Assembly: GCA_031415695.1 (NCBI GenBank)
Contig: JANOSH010000044.1
Span: 124,001 to 188,000 of the forward strand
Source: JANOSH01 sp031415695
Lineage (GTDB): Bacteria; Actinomycetota; Acidimicrobiia; Acidimicrobiales; Ilumatobacteraceae
DNA: 64,000 nucleotides
Direction: 5' to 3'
Position numbers and translations under genes: made by a program. Position 1 is the stretch's first letter; every line of letters begins with the position of its first letter. This document shows positions 33,348 through 41,633 of the stretch, one piece after another. The notes below the pieces were generated by a model that made no database searches, was not told where the DNA came from, and saw nothing but the letters and a program-made list of their open reading frames with translations.

Positions 33348-34619
33348 ATGGCAGGCCTTCTTCATGAGATCGATCCTCGCGAGTTCGATAGTCCGGGGTT
33401 TCAGAAGGATCCGTTCCCGTTGTACCAACGGCTGCGCGATCACCATCCGCTCTTTCGTGACCGCTTCCACAACCGGTGGATGATCAGTCGCTACGAGGAT
33501 GTCTTTGCGGCCTTTCAGGACAACGACAGCTTCGACCGAGCCCTGTACAAACCAGACGGTCCGTACGAGTTCGGGTCGAGTCACGTGTTCGGGCCGAACA
33601 TCTTGGAGTACGGCAACAGCGACAGACACCGCTGGCTGCGTAATGTTGTGGCTGGACAATTCGTGGGCCAAGGTTTGGTGTCGTTTGTTCCGATCATCGA
33701 GAAGATCGCGGCCGAACTGCTGGAGTCGTGCGTGGCCGACGGCGAGGTCGAGCTAGTCACGCAATTCTCGAACCAGTTCCCGATACGAGTCATCTCGAAC
33801 ATGCTCGGGCTGCCGCGGGCCGACGAGGAAAAGTTCGTCGGGTGGTACCAGTCACTGATAGCGGGACTCGGATTCGGTGGTGAGCACCTGTCACGCGGCC
33901 TGGCTGCACGCAATGAGATGTGGGTGTATCTCGAACCGCTGATCGCCGAACGACTCGCGACGCCTGGCGATGATCTGTTGTCAAAGCTGTGCGTTGCCGA
34001 ACTCGACGGTGTGCGCATGAGCCTCGACGAGGTGAAGGGCTTCATCGCGTTGCTGCTCGCCGCCGGTGGCGACACGACCGACAAGGCGATTGCAAACATG
34101 TGGTTCCACATGCTGTACACCCGGCCCGATCAGTTCGAAGACGTGAAGGCCGACCCCTCGCTGTGGGAGAATGTTTTCGCCGAGATGATGCGGTTCGATC
34201 CGGTTGTGCACATTCAGAGTCGCTTTACCACCCGTGAAGTGGAGATGTACGGGCGCGTGATTCCCGAACGGGCGCTCGTGCTGTTGTATCTCGGTGCCGG
34301 CAATCGCGACGAGCGGGTTTTCAACAACCCCGACACCTTCGACATTCACCGCACCGACATGCACATCGGACGCGAGAACCGGTCGGCCCGCTACAAGTCC
34401 AATCTTCGAGGCCACCTTGGGTTTGGAGTCGGACAGCACTTCTGCATGGGCTACGCCATGGCCAGGCAGGAAGCCGTGATTGCTTGCCAACGGATGATGG
34501 AGGTCATGAAGAACCCCAGACCCAAGTTCGCCGTGCACGAGGGAATCACGTCACCGTCGATTGACTCTGGTGGGTTCCGGTCACCGCGTGAACTCTGGAT
34601 CAGCTTCGACAAGGCCTGA
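33348..34619 (+). CDS. Cytochrome P450
   Basis: 423 residues from the ATG at 33348 (MAGLLHEIDPREFDSPGF). The I-helix is 'LLAAGGDTTDKAI', the ExxR is in 'FAEMMRFDPV', and the heme loop is FGVGQHFCMGYAMARQEA with Cys near residue 366. An insert of about 10 residues before the heme loop (GRENRSARYKSNLR) is unusual. The ferredoxin gene begins two bases after the stop, so it has a dedicated electron donor. The surrounding Rieske, LLM and FAD genes suggest a catabolic role on a hydrophobic cyclic compound. Confidence 0.92.
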   Translation: MAGLLHEIDPREFDSPGFQKDPFPLYQRLRDHHPLFRDRFHNRWMISRYEDVFAAFQDNDSFDRALYKPDGPYEFGSSHVFGPNILEYGNSDRHRWLRNVVAGQFVGQGLVSFVPIIEKIAAELLESCVADGEVELVTQFSNQFPIRVISNMLGLPRADEEKFVGWYQSLIAGLGFGGEHLSRGLAARNEMWVYLEPLIAERLATPGDDLLSKLCVAELDGVRMSLDEVKGFIALLLAAGGDTTDKAIANMWFHMLYTRPDQFEDVKADPSLWENVFAEMMRFDPVVHIQSRFTTREVEMYGRVIPERALVLLYLGAGNRDERVFNNPDTFDIHRTDMHIGRENRSARYKSNLRGHLGFGVGQHFCMGYAMARQEAVIACQRMMEVMKNPRPKFAVHEGITSPSIDSGGFRSPRELWISFDKA

Positions 34620-34621
34620 CG

Positions 34622-34816
34622 ATGAGGATCCGCATCGATCTCGACCGCTGCTCACTGGCCGGCGAGTGCGTGTACAACCACCCGAAGCTGTTCGAGTTCG
34701 GCGACGACGACTACCCGCACGTACTGGTCGCTAGCCTTCACACACCACAGCTACAACTCGAAGCCGAGCAGGCCCGATCCGTATGTCCAAGCGGCGCCAT
34801 CAGCATCGAGCCATAG
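34622..34816 (+). CDS. P450-associated ferredoxin, [3Fe-4S] type
   Basis: A 64-residue ferredoxin. Cysteines occur as C-x5-C (DRCSLAGEC) and C-P (VCPSGAI). The position that would hold the fourth cluster Cys is Ala in the first motif, the arrangement seen in [3Fe-4S] ferredoxins of mycobacterial P450s. It passes electrons to the P450 encoded just upstream. No ferredoxin reductase is nearby. Confidence 0.92.
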   Translation: MRIRIDLDRCSLAGECVYNHPKLFEFGDDDYPHVLVASLHTPQLQLEAEQARSVCPSGAISIEP

Positions 34817-34930
34817 CTCGGGCGGCCTGACTTTTCGTTGCTGTTCCGCTTTGCGGGATGGACCCGACCACGTTGTGAGGCACGTGTCGTAGTGTTGACG
34901 TCGTACCGTTGATCCGCTGGAGGACCTCGA

Positions 34931-36190
34931 ATGTTGACCGCCGAACAGAACGACGAACTGACCCAAATCGGCCCGGGCACGCCGATGGGCGACGTGTTGC
35001 GCCATTACTGGTACCCCGTGGCCCTCACCCGCGAACTCGAAGAATTTCCCATCAAGAAGGCCCGCCTGCTCAGCGAAGATTGGGCAGTGTTCAAGACCGG
35101 TGACGGTGCGTACGGCATCGTGTCCGAGCGTTGCCCTCACCGTGGCGCGTCGCTCGTTTACGGCATTGTCGACGACAACGGCTTGCGTTGCGGCTACCAC
35201 GGTTGGAAGTTCAACACCGAGGGTGAATGCGTCGAGATTTTAGCCGAGCCCGATTCGTCACCGACCTTTCGGGCGGGTTCGTGCGTGTTTGCTGGCCAGG
35301 CCCAGGAACTTGGCGGGCTCATCTGGGCGTACGTCGGAACCGGGCCGGCTCCCGAACTGCCACGGTACGAGGCGTACATCATGGAGGGCATCCGCGACAT
35401 CGGCCACGCCATGCTTCCCTGTAACTGGCTACAGATCATGGAGAACGCCGTCGATCCGTATCATGTCGAGGCATTACACGGCCGCTACTTCGAGTTCATC
35501 GCCGAGCACCGGGGAATCCCCATGCCCAGCGCTTTTCAGAACAAGCACGAAAAAGTCGGTTTCGACGTTTTCGATCACGGCATCATCAAACGTCGCTTGC
35601 TCGTGGGCCAAGACGACACCAGCGACGACTGGACCATTGGTCACCCCATGGTGTTCCCGTACAAGATGTGGGTCGGTGGCAACGGCGTCTACCAAATGCA
35701 GATTCGCGTGCCCGTCGACGACACCACAACCTGGATGCTGTTCTATTCGGTGCATGCCCCCGACGGTGGCGTGTTGCCCGCCGTTCTGCCCACGGTTGAC
35801 TACGAGTACGAATGGATCGACGCGAAGGGCAACCACATCGTCGACTACATCGAAGGTCAAGACGTGATGGTGTGGGTTACGCAGGGCAAAATTGCCGACC
35901 GCACGCGTGAGCGCATCACCAAGAGCGATGTTGGCGTCGTGGCTATCCGGCGAATGTTCCGCGAAGCGCTCGACGCCGTTCGTAACGGTCGAGACCCTAT
36001 TGCAGTCCTGCGCGAACCGCACGACGTGATCAAGTTGCCGCTCGAACGTTCGAAGTTCGGTCGTGGCGCCGAGTTCGCGTCGCAGTGGATTGACAACGGT
36101 TCGATGCGCTACAGCCCACAGGCCGAAATGCTTAAAGAACTCCACGTAAGCGCTGCAGCCAACCGGGCCTTATTGGCTGAACAGAGCTAG
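34931..36190 (+). CDS. Rieske non-heme iron oxygenase
   Basis: 419 residues with an ATG preceded by a strong GGAGGA site (34919-34924). The Rieske motif CPHRGASL...CGYHGWKF is near residues 68-92. The mononuclear iron site is in 'NAVDPYHVEALHGRY' (two His; the acidic ligand is expected further on, and 'YIEGQDVMVWVTQGKI' matches the family). It resembles the phthalate/vanillate single-subunit group, not the alpha-beta type at 28186. The likely role is hydroxylation or O-demethylation of an aromatic or cyclic acid. Confidence 0.9.
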   Translation: MLTAEQNDELTQIGPGTPMGDVLRHYWYPVALTRELEEFPIKKARLLSEDWAVFKTGDGAYGIVSERCPHRGASLVYGIVDDNGLRCGYHGWKFNTEGECVEILAEPDSSPTFRAGSCVFAGQAQELGGLIWAYVGTGPAPELPRYEAYIMEGIRDIGHAMLPCNWLQIMENAVDPYHVEALHGRYFEFIAEHRGIPMPSAFQNKHEKVGFDVFDHGIIKRRLLVGQDDTSDDWTIGHPMVFPYKMWVGGNGVYQMQIRVPVDDTTTWMLFYSVHAPDGGVLPAVLPTVDYEYEWIDAKGNHIVDYIEGQDVMVWVTQGKIADRTRERITKSDVGVVAIRRMFREALDAVRNGRDPIAVLREPHDVIKLPLERSKFGRGAEFASQWIDNGSMRYSPQAEMLKELHVSAAANRALLAEQS

Positions 36191-36215
36191 TCGCGCCACC
36201 GGCTACGGTCGAGGT

Positions 36216-36656
36216 ATGAACGACAACCCAACTGCCGCCTCGGTCCGATCATCGTCACCACTACTGTCTTCGGGCCTGTGGAAAGCGGGTGCAATCGCAG
36301 CCGTACTGGCCGCCGTAGTCAATGCCATTGTGTGGGCGATTGGCAAAGCTGCCGATGTGCCGTACGACGTTACGCAAAGTGGCACCACCTCAAAGGTCGC
36401 CGTGTACCACGCCATCGTCGCCTCGGTTTCCTCGGTTGCGGTAGCCACTATTGGTGCCTGGCTGCTTCGCCGGTTCCCGTGGGGCATGAAGCTGTGGACG
36501 GCCCTGTTGGCGGTTGGCGCAGTTGTCACCACGCCTGGCCCCTTCAACGCGGCTGACTCCAATAAGACCGCTTGGACACTGATCGTCATGCACGTTGTCG
36601 TACTTGCGGCCATTTGGTTCATCGTGCGCCCAGCGGCCCATCGCAAGCCTCGCTGA
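36216..36656 (+). CDS. Four-helix membrane protein, DUF6069-like
   Basis: 146 residues with a polar N-terminus and four hydrophobic helices (about 22-43, 63-85, 93-110 and 122-140). The first helix is followed by 'GKAADVPYDV', typical of DUF6069 as I remember it. The last helix is followed by a basic HRKPR tail, which fits a cytoplasmic C-terminus. No function is known. It lies 25 bp after the Rieske gene and could be in the same transcript. Confidence 0.7.
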   Translation: MNDNPTAASVRSSSPLLSSGLWKAGAIAAVLAAVVNAIVWAIGKAADVPYDVTQSGTTSKVAVYHAIVASVSSVAVATIGAWLLRRFPWGMKLWTALLAVGAVVTTPGPFNAADSNKTAWTLIVMHVVVLAAIWFIVRPAAHRKPR

Positions 36657-36782
36657 GGCTGGGTGCTCTAGTCCGGGATTGATTACGTCGCCCGGCCCCT
36701 CGTGTCTTATTGGGCACTATCTATCTAGCGATACCCACGACTGTGGTCACGCTGTGGCGCGGATTGTGGCGCCGAGCTTGGC

Positions 36783-37469
36783 GTGAAGCTCTATCGTTTA
36801 GGGTTAATGATTGTCGACGAATTGGACGACCCGAACGCACACCTCAGTCCCGAGGAGGCGCATCGGCGCCAGCGTTATAGAGCACCCGGAGAGTGCCTCG
36901 CTGCCGAACTCGGCGATGACGACGTCGAGCGAATCGTGACCGCCATCGATAACAATGTGCCCAAGAGAAGTCTTGCGGTTATGGCTCGCTGGTGGCAACT
37001 AGAGACGTATCTGCGGACCCTCGTCTACATCCAACTGCAAGGACGCTTCGGGCCGTCGTTGGGGTCCGAGTTCCAGAACGAAAAGAAGCGACTGGAACGA
37101 GCGACCGAGCATGGTTACATGGCGAGCGCGGATGACGGTTACCTCCCTTCTCAGTTCGATGTCGGAGCGCTTCTCAAGCTTCTCGCGGACAACTGGGATC
37201 AGTGTCAGTTCGGCATCGGACTACCGAAAGCGGTCTGGATGGGCAGGGTCGGCGAACTCGTTCCGATTCGTCATCGTCTGGCACATTGCCGTCGCCCGCA
37301 TGTAGACGATGTGGATCGAATTGATCAGCTTCTCCGCGACCTCGAACCAGCGGCCAACAATGTTCTTCGTTCCTACACCGACTGGTGCGAGGTCGACGGA
37401 GGATTGGCGGACCCGGTGGTCGATGACTGGGTGCACCTGCGGCACGAATATTCCCATTGCGCACAGTAG
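36783..37469 (+). CDS. HEPN-like (Swt1-type) hypothetical protein
   Basis: 228 residues from a GTG at 36783; an ATG at 36807 (MIVDELDDPN) is also possible. The central part 'SLAVMARWWQLETYLRTLVYIQLQGRFG' looks like the first helix of a HEPN fold. 'VPIRHRLAHCRRPHVDDVDRI' carries an R-x4-H motif, the usual RNase signature of HEPN toxins and defence proteins. An 80-residue N-terminal part is unclassified. It overlaps the next frame by 13 bp, suggesting a two-gene unit. It may be a toxin or phage-defence effector; this is inference. Confidence 0.65.
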   Translation: MKLYRLGLMIVDELDDPNAHLSPEEAHRRQRYRAPGECLAAELGDDDVERIVTAIDNNVPKRSLAVMARWWQLETYLRTLVYIQLQGRFGPSLGSEFQNEKKRLERATEHGYMASADDGYLPSQFDVGALLKLLADNWDQCQFGIGLPKAVWMGRVGELVPIRHRLAHCRRPHVDDVDRIDQLLRDLEPAANNVLRSYTDWCEVDGGLADPVVDDWVHLRHEYSHCAQ

Positions 37470-37867
37470 CGTTGCCTGGTGCAACGCTAGGTGGGCCGGC
37501 GGTAACCGGTTCTCCGGGCCGGTTCTGGGTGATGCACGCGTACGTGAGGGAGGGCGGCCTCTACATCGACGACTACGTACGAAGTGTTCAAAACCTCATG
37601 CCGTTGGCTGCGCATATTGTTCAACCGAGCCAATCCGAAGTCGCAGTCACAATCGCTGCTGTGAGTGACCCGCAAGTGACGTCGGATCTGATTGGCGGTT
37701 TCCTGCACGCCGTGTTTTGGGCGCAGGGTCGGGGCGACGACCGGTTCAGCGTCCGCCATCCGTCGCGTCGGGTGCGACACGGTCTCGACCCGCGGGTTGA
37801 TGCGCAGGGAATCCTTTCGGTTCTCAGTTCGCTGAATCCCGAAGACCGCTGCTCGATTTTCGGTTAG
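37457..37867 (+). CDS. Hypothetical partner of HEPN-like protein
   Basis: Up to 136 residues from TTG at 37457, or 111 from ATG at 37532 (MHAYVREGGLYIDDYVRSVQ). I do not recognise a family. It has a mixed alpha/beta pattern with 'SEVAVTIAAVSDPQVTSDLIGGFLHAVFW', and a basic middle (RHPSRRVRHGLD). It is coupled to the HEPN-like gene by overlap, and a hairpin sits at the junction. It could be an antitoxin or a target-binding subunit. Confidence 0.5.
   Translation: MRTVALPGATLGGPAVTGSPGRFWVMHAYVREGGLYIDDYVRSVQNLMPLAAHIVQPSQSEVAVTIAAVSDPQVTSDLIGGFLHAVFWAQGRGDDRFSVRHPSRRVRHGLDPRVDAQGILSVLSSLNPEDRCSIFG
37467..37489 (+). promoter_or_regulatory. Perfect hairpin starting at the HEPN-like stop codon
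   Basis: TAGCGTTGC (37467-37475) and GCAACGCTA (37481-37489) pair perfectly over nine bases around a 5-nt loop. The stem begins with the TAG stop. There is no U tract, so intrinsic termination is unlikely. It may control re-initiation on the overlapping partner gene. Confidence 0.5.
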
Positions 37868-37977
37868 TAACGAATAGGTCAAAGCCTGGCCGCCGACCGC
37901 CTTACCGCCGGTGACCATGAATGACCGTCAGGAGCCACGCTGATTTGCGATGAGGTTGGGAGGAACGGTTCGATACG

Positions 37978-38247
37978 ATGTGTTCGGTACGAGCGATTGC
38001 GGGAGGGTATGAAGTGGGCCGGTTTGCCGACAACCCAGACTTTGAGCTGCGATGGCCGCGGGATGTACTCGCAAGCGAACTTCGTCGACTGGCCCTTCGC
38101 GGTCGGTCGGAGGGCATCACGCATGAGTGGAAAGCCGAGGTCGACCTTCTGCTGCGGCAAGCATTCGGCGTAGGGGTTCCGACAGAGTCCTTTGAACGGG
38201 TGGCGTCCGCCCAGTGGGGTCCGGGTGATGACGAAGAGCCGTTCTGA
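37978..38247 (+). CDS. Hypothetical protein, first of a coupled pair
   Basis: 89 residues, highly charged (VRAIAGGYEVGRFADNPDFEL), with 'LALRGRSEGITHEWKAEVDLLLRQAFG' and an acidic end (GPGDDEEPF). No family recognised. A GGGAGGAA sequence lies about a dozen bases upstream of the ATG. It overlaps the next gene by 20 bp. Size and acidic tail resemble antitoxins or small adaptors, but this is only a shape argument. Confidence 0.5.
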   Translation: MCSVRAIAGGYEVGRFADNPDFELRWPRDVLASELRRLALRGRSEGITHEWKAEVDLLLRQAFGVGVPTESFERVASAQWGPGDDEEPF

Positions 38248-39145
38248 TCGCGACCATCCGGCGATCGCTTGGCTTGAAGAACTTCTCGGCGATGTCGACT
38301 CGCTTCGCATGGTTGCGAAACCGAGGCCCTATCGGTCGCAACGGGCTGGTGAACCGACGCCGAAGGAGTCTGACCTGCCCGCTATCGTCCGCCGTGTCAG
38401 AGCCCTCCTCCGGGAGTTCGAGGCCGAGAACTTCTTTGCCCGAACTCTCGGCTACGACTGTGTTGATTCAAACGGCTCGTCAGATACGTCGCCGGAGGAG
38501 GAGCTCGACAAGCGACTCGGCAAACGCGGCCTCTGGGCGGCGAAGGACAACGAATACAGCCTCGACGACTTGTGCGACCTGATCGAGGTGTTTCACGACC
38601 TCGCAGCTCGTCCGACAAGGGACTACTACCATTCGTTCAGCGATTGTGGCTACCACCCGCGGGCTTTCAACGTCACGTCCGGACAGGCGCTGTATCGATG
38701 GCGCGTGAATAGCCTCCTGGATTTAACAACGTTTGACCTCCGGCTTGCGACGGCCGGCGAGGACATCGGTCGTATGGTGGCCGTGCCCTCGCTCGGGGTC
38801 GGCGACCTGATCGAGGACGTGCTTGCGGTCGACGCTTCATCGGCCGACGGCGACGAGGTGCGCCATGCGATAGCGACGTTCCGCGATCGGCAGTCGACTC
38901 GCGAATCGCGCCGAGCGGCGGTTGTTGCACTCGCCCGCGTACTTGAGGCGTATCGCCCTATGATGAAGAAGCGGCTGGTCAGCAAGGACGAGGATGCGCT
39001 GTTCGAGATCGCGAACCGGTTCGACCTGCGGCACAACAACGCCTCGCAGTACCGTGACTTCCCCGACGAGTACCTCGACTGGATCTTCTACTGGTATCTC
39101 GCAACGGCCGAACTCTGTCGAAGACTTTCGGTGGATCCGCAGTGA
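38228..39145 (+). CDS. Hypothetical protein, second of a coupled pair
   Basis: 305 residues from the ATG at 38228 (MTKSRSDRDHPAIAWLEELL), all helical in appearance and without membrane segments. Notable parts are 'RRVRALLREFEAENFFARTLGYDC', 'DLCDLIEVFHDLAARPTRDYY', and the C-terminal 'FDLRHNNASQYRDFPDEYLDWIFYWYLATAELC', where RHNN followed by an aromatic helix recalls HEPN-like folds. No confident family. The overlap with the preceding gene indicates a two-gene unit within the accessory block. Confidence 0.55.
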   Translation: MTKSRSDRDHPAIAWLEELLGDVDSLRMVAKPRPYRSQRAGEPTPKESDLPAIVRRVRALLREFEAENFFARTLGYDCVDSNGSSDTSPEEELDKRLGKRGLWAAKDNEYSLDDLCDLIEVFHDLAARPTRDYYHSFSDCGYHPRAFNVTSGQALYRWRVNSLLDLTTFDLRLATAGEDIGRMVAVPSLGVGDLIEDVLAVDASSADGDEVRHAIATFRDRQSTRESRRAAVVALARVLEAYRPMMKKRLVSKDEDALFEIANRFDLRHNNASQYRDFPDEYLDWIFYWYLATAELCRRLSVDPQ

Positions 39146-39450
39146 CCAACATTTCTAGCCGTTCGTTAAGTCACCAAGCACGAAGTGCGTGAAGGAGAGG
39201 GCGAAAATCGTGCTGGCTGCCTCTAACCGAGCAGTGTGCTGATGACGAGGATGATTCGCCCTGACGGCGCGCCCGACGCGGCATGCCAAGCACTTCGCTG
39301 TCCGATATCGATCAGCGGTACGACACCGACCGATGCCAGAAGGTGTCGATCACCGGCCGCCACGCAGGTAGCTCGCGTCGTCAACGCAGTGGCGTTAATG
39401 GTCCAAGCCGCCCGTTGTCAACAGGCTGTTGTGAAGTGTAGTGTGAAGTG
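39146..39450. other. Intergenic gap of about 300 bp in accessory block
   Basis: No convincing gene is seen on either strand; the small frames present have no family features and poor start contexts. Just before the next gene there is a short direct repeat, GTGAAGTG twice in GTGAAGTGTAGTGTGAAGTG (39431-39450), which may be a regulator site or a duplicated ribosome-binding region. Confidence 0.5.
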
Positions 39451-40284
39451 ATGGCGAGTCCGGGAGGGTCGGAAAACCCGTTTGTCACCCACGCACCGAT
39501 CGGTGAACAACGTCTGACGGGCAATCCCCTTGAGATTACGTTCGTGCAGATTCAGTTCAGTCCGCTCACTGAATTCGAAGGTTTCTCGGATCGCATAGTC
39601 CGGGCGCTCCGAGCGGACTACCCGATCCAGGAGAAGGTCGCCGTCCAGACCGTCGTGGTAACGCCCGCCCAGTCAGTCGAGATGACGACCGGCTATGCGT
39701 GGTCGCTTCGTCCGGTCGAGCCGACAATGCGACTGACTCTTGCCCCAGACTCGGTTGCCTTTGAATTCCGGAAGTACCCGGGCCGTCGGAAGCTCATGAC
39801 AATTCTCGAACAGCTAGTCGAGATCACGTCCGCTGACCACGACGGTCCGCGCGCATTCACGAGGCTTGGAGTGCGAAATGTGAACAGATTCGTGAATGTC
39901 TCCAGCGAGGATCTCCGGAGAAGGCTTCGGCCTGCTCTCCTCGCCACCTCCACAGTTGCCGAAGGCTTCAAAGATGTCGAAGACGTCGAAACGATCGTTG
40001 CCGTCTCGGAACTGCACGTCATCGTCAGACGGGCTACTCGCATCCAGGCACGTTGGGGCTCCTTGCCAGCGAATTCATCACCGGTGCCCGGTCACCTCGC
40101 TCCTGAAACTACGCCGAGTTGGTTCCTCGATATCGACGCCTATACAGACACGCCAGCTGAGTATGATCCGACGACTGTCGCGGCGATCGCCACCAGCGTA
40201 AGCGAAACGGGCTATCACTTCTTCCGGTGGGCAACGTTGGATGAGTACGTAACGTCGTTGGCCGAAATGGAGGTTCCGCAATGA
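39451..40284 (+). CDS. TIGR04255-like protein
   Basis: 277 residues from the ATG at 39451 (MASPGGSENPFVTHAPIGEQ). The N-terminal 'NPLEITFVQIQFSPLTEF' and the mid-sequence strand 'VAFEFRKYPGRRKLMTILEQLVEI' followed by 'FTRLGVRNVNRF' resemble the sporadic TIGR04255 family, from memory of its pattern. Such proteins are patchily distributed and often lie beside small regulators, and their function is unknown. The stop overlaps the HTH gene (ATGA, 40281-40284). Confidence 0.6.
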   Translation: MASPGGSENPFVTHAPIGEQRLTGNPLEITFVQIQFSPLTEFEGFSDRIVRALRADYPIQEKVAVQTVVVTPAQSVEMTTGYAWSLRPVEPTMRLTLAPDSVAFEFRKYPGRRKLMTILEQLVEITSADHDGPRAFTRLGVRNVNRFVNVSSEDLRRRLRPALLATSTVAEGFKDVEDVETIVAVSELHVIVRRATRIQARWGSLPANSSPVPGHLAPETTPSWFLDIDAYTDTPAEYDPTTVAAIATSVSETGYHFFRWATLDEYVTSLAEMEVPQ

Positions 40285-40811
40285 CGGTTATTCCTAGGGC
40301 TCCGACTGTGCCTCTTCTCGACTCCGATTGGGTTACGCAGTCCCGTCAACAGCTCGCATCGTTCGTCCGCTTTGTCGTGCCGAGCATTTCCCAGCCGACT
40401 TCGATCGGCACCCGACGCCTCACCAGCCTCGGCGACTGGACCAGCCCTGCACGCACCGCCGTCGAGGTCGGCAAAACCCCGCCTGCGATGCTGACAGAGA
40501 TTCGGAGAGTTTCGGGTCTGACATGGTCGGAAGTCGCCTCGCTCGCTGGCGTGAGCGCTCGAACGCTTCACTATTGGATGAACGGGGGAGCGACCTCCGG
40601 CGCTCACCGGGAACGGCTCTCAGTCATAGCGCTCGTAGTTGAGCAGTTGCACGCGTTCGATCGCAGCTACGTCGCCGAAGCGCTCCGTAAGCAGTTCCGG
40701 CCCATCGAAGGTCGCAGCGTCACCGAGTACCGTCCTATCGATCTGATGACGTCGCTTGTCGACTCCACCCAACACGGCACCAACGCTGGTGTCGAACCGA
40801 ACGAGTTCTAA
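40281..40811 (+). CDS. HTH-domain protein coupled to TIGR04255-like gene
   Basis: 176 residues. The centre 'MLTEIRRVSGLTWSEVASLAGVSARTLHYWMNGG' is a clear XRE-type helix-turn-helix (about residues 70-103). The N-terminal 65 residues are Pro/Thr-rich and the C-terminal part is helical ('LSVIALVVEQLHAFDRSYVAEALRKQF'). It is the middle gene of a three-gene set, and probably a DNA-binding regulator or antitoxin-like partner of its neighbours. Confidence 0.7.
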   Translation: MTVIPRAPTVPLLDSDWVTQSRQQLASFVRFVVPSISQPTSIGTRRLTSLGDWTSPARTAVEVGKTPPAMLTEIRRVSGLTWSEVASLAGVSARTLHYWMNGGATSGAHRERLSVIALVVEQLHAFDRSYVAEALRKQFRPIEGRSVTEYRPIDLMTSLVDSTQHGTNAGVEPNEF

Positions 40812-40817
40812 CCGGCC

Positions 40818-41633
40818 TTGTCTGACAATGGGGCGGATGTTGCATTGCTGATCGAGCAGTTGCAGGATTGGCGCCAGGGTGACGCGTTCGCCGGGGTGCA
40901 AATGCGTCACCTGGCCAATCGCGCGTTGCCACTTAGTGACGTAACGAGGAGCAAGGCAAGTGCACTCTCGAAAGCGACGTCGAACGAAGTTGTCATCACG
41001 GCGGACTTCGAGGCGCTTGTGATCGTCTCGCAGACCTGCGATGTGGTTCGCGATCCCGCTGTCAATCCATTCATCGATGTGAGCCCAGTCGTTCGGCTGG
41101 ACGCCCAAAGTGCTGGCGAGGCTCGGCGTGGTCGCCGTCCTCGGTATGCGGTATTGCCGGGAGTCGGTCAGGACGCGTTCGCTGACCTCTGGCAGACCAT
41201 GAGCATCGAAAAAGCGATCCTGCTCGGCAAAGCGCAGGTTCGTGGTTTGGTGACGCTCGACGATCAGCGGAAATTTGCGCGCTCCCTTGCGCGTGTCCGA
41301 GCCCGTTTCGCGTTTCCAGATGCGTTCACGCCATCGATCGCTCCGCTACGCGACTACTTCCAGAAGATCGCAAGTAAACAATCACCTGAAGCCGAGATGG
41401 AATCCTTGATCTCGTCGGTACGAGCGGAACCTGTCGACGGAACTACATGGGATTCCGAGCGGGTGAAGGTGAAGCTCTTCTTCATCGTTGAGGACCGCGG
41501 GCTGCCACTCCTTCTTGGCCACGTTCCAGTTGCGGCACTTCCCATTTCGGCGCACGACTTGTGCACACGTCTCGTCGCCTCTCTTAAGGAGGCTCACAGC
41601 GATGAGAGAGCAGCCACGCTGAACGCTGGTTAG
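40818..41633 (+). CDS. Hypothetical protein with SQTCD motif, third gene of accessory triad
   Basis: 271 residues from a TTG at 40818 (SDNGADVALLIEQLQDWRQGDA), six bases after the HTH gene stop. A distinctive motif is 'VIVSQTCDVVRDPAVNPFIDVSPVV' near residue 70; Cys and Asp here could be catalytic or metal-binding. The later parts 'RKFARSLARVRARFAFPDAF' and 'ERVKVKLFFIVEDRGLPLLLGHVP' are soluble alpha/beta. I do not recognise the family. The close coupling implies one function with the two upstream proteins. Confidence 0.6.
   Translation: MSDNGADVALLIEQLQDWRQGDAFAGVQMRHLANRALPLSDVTRSKASALSKATSNEVVITADFEALVIVSQTCDVVRDPAVNPFIDVSPVVRLDAQSAGEARRGRRPRYAVLPGVGQDAFADLWQTMSIEKAILLGKAQVRGLVTLDDQRKFARSLARVRARFAFPDAFTPSIAPLRDYFQKIASKQSPEAEMESLISSVRAEPVDGTTWDSERVKVKLFFIVEDRGLPLLLGHVPVAALPISAHDLCTRLVASLKEAHSDERAATLNAG

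Noticed and set aside
35474..36145. 223-residue minus-strand frame opposite the second Rieske gene
   Set aside because: The plus strand carries an intact Rieske oxygenase with a strong ribosome site; the antisense frame has no recognisable domain.
39236..39451. 71-residue plus-strand frame before the TIGR04255-like gene
   Set aside because: No ribosome site, low-complexity Ala/Arg/Cys sequence and no domain; treated as intergenic.
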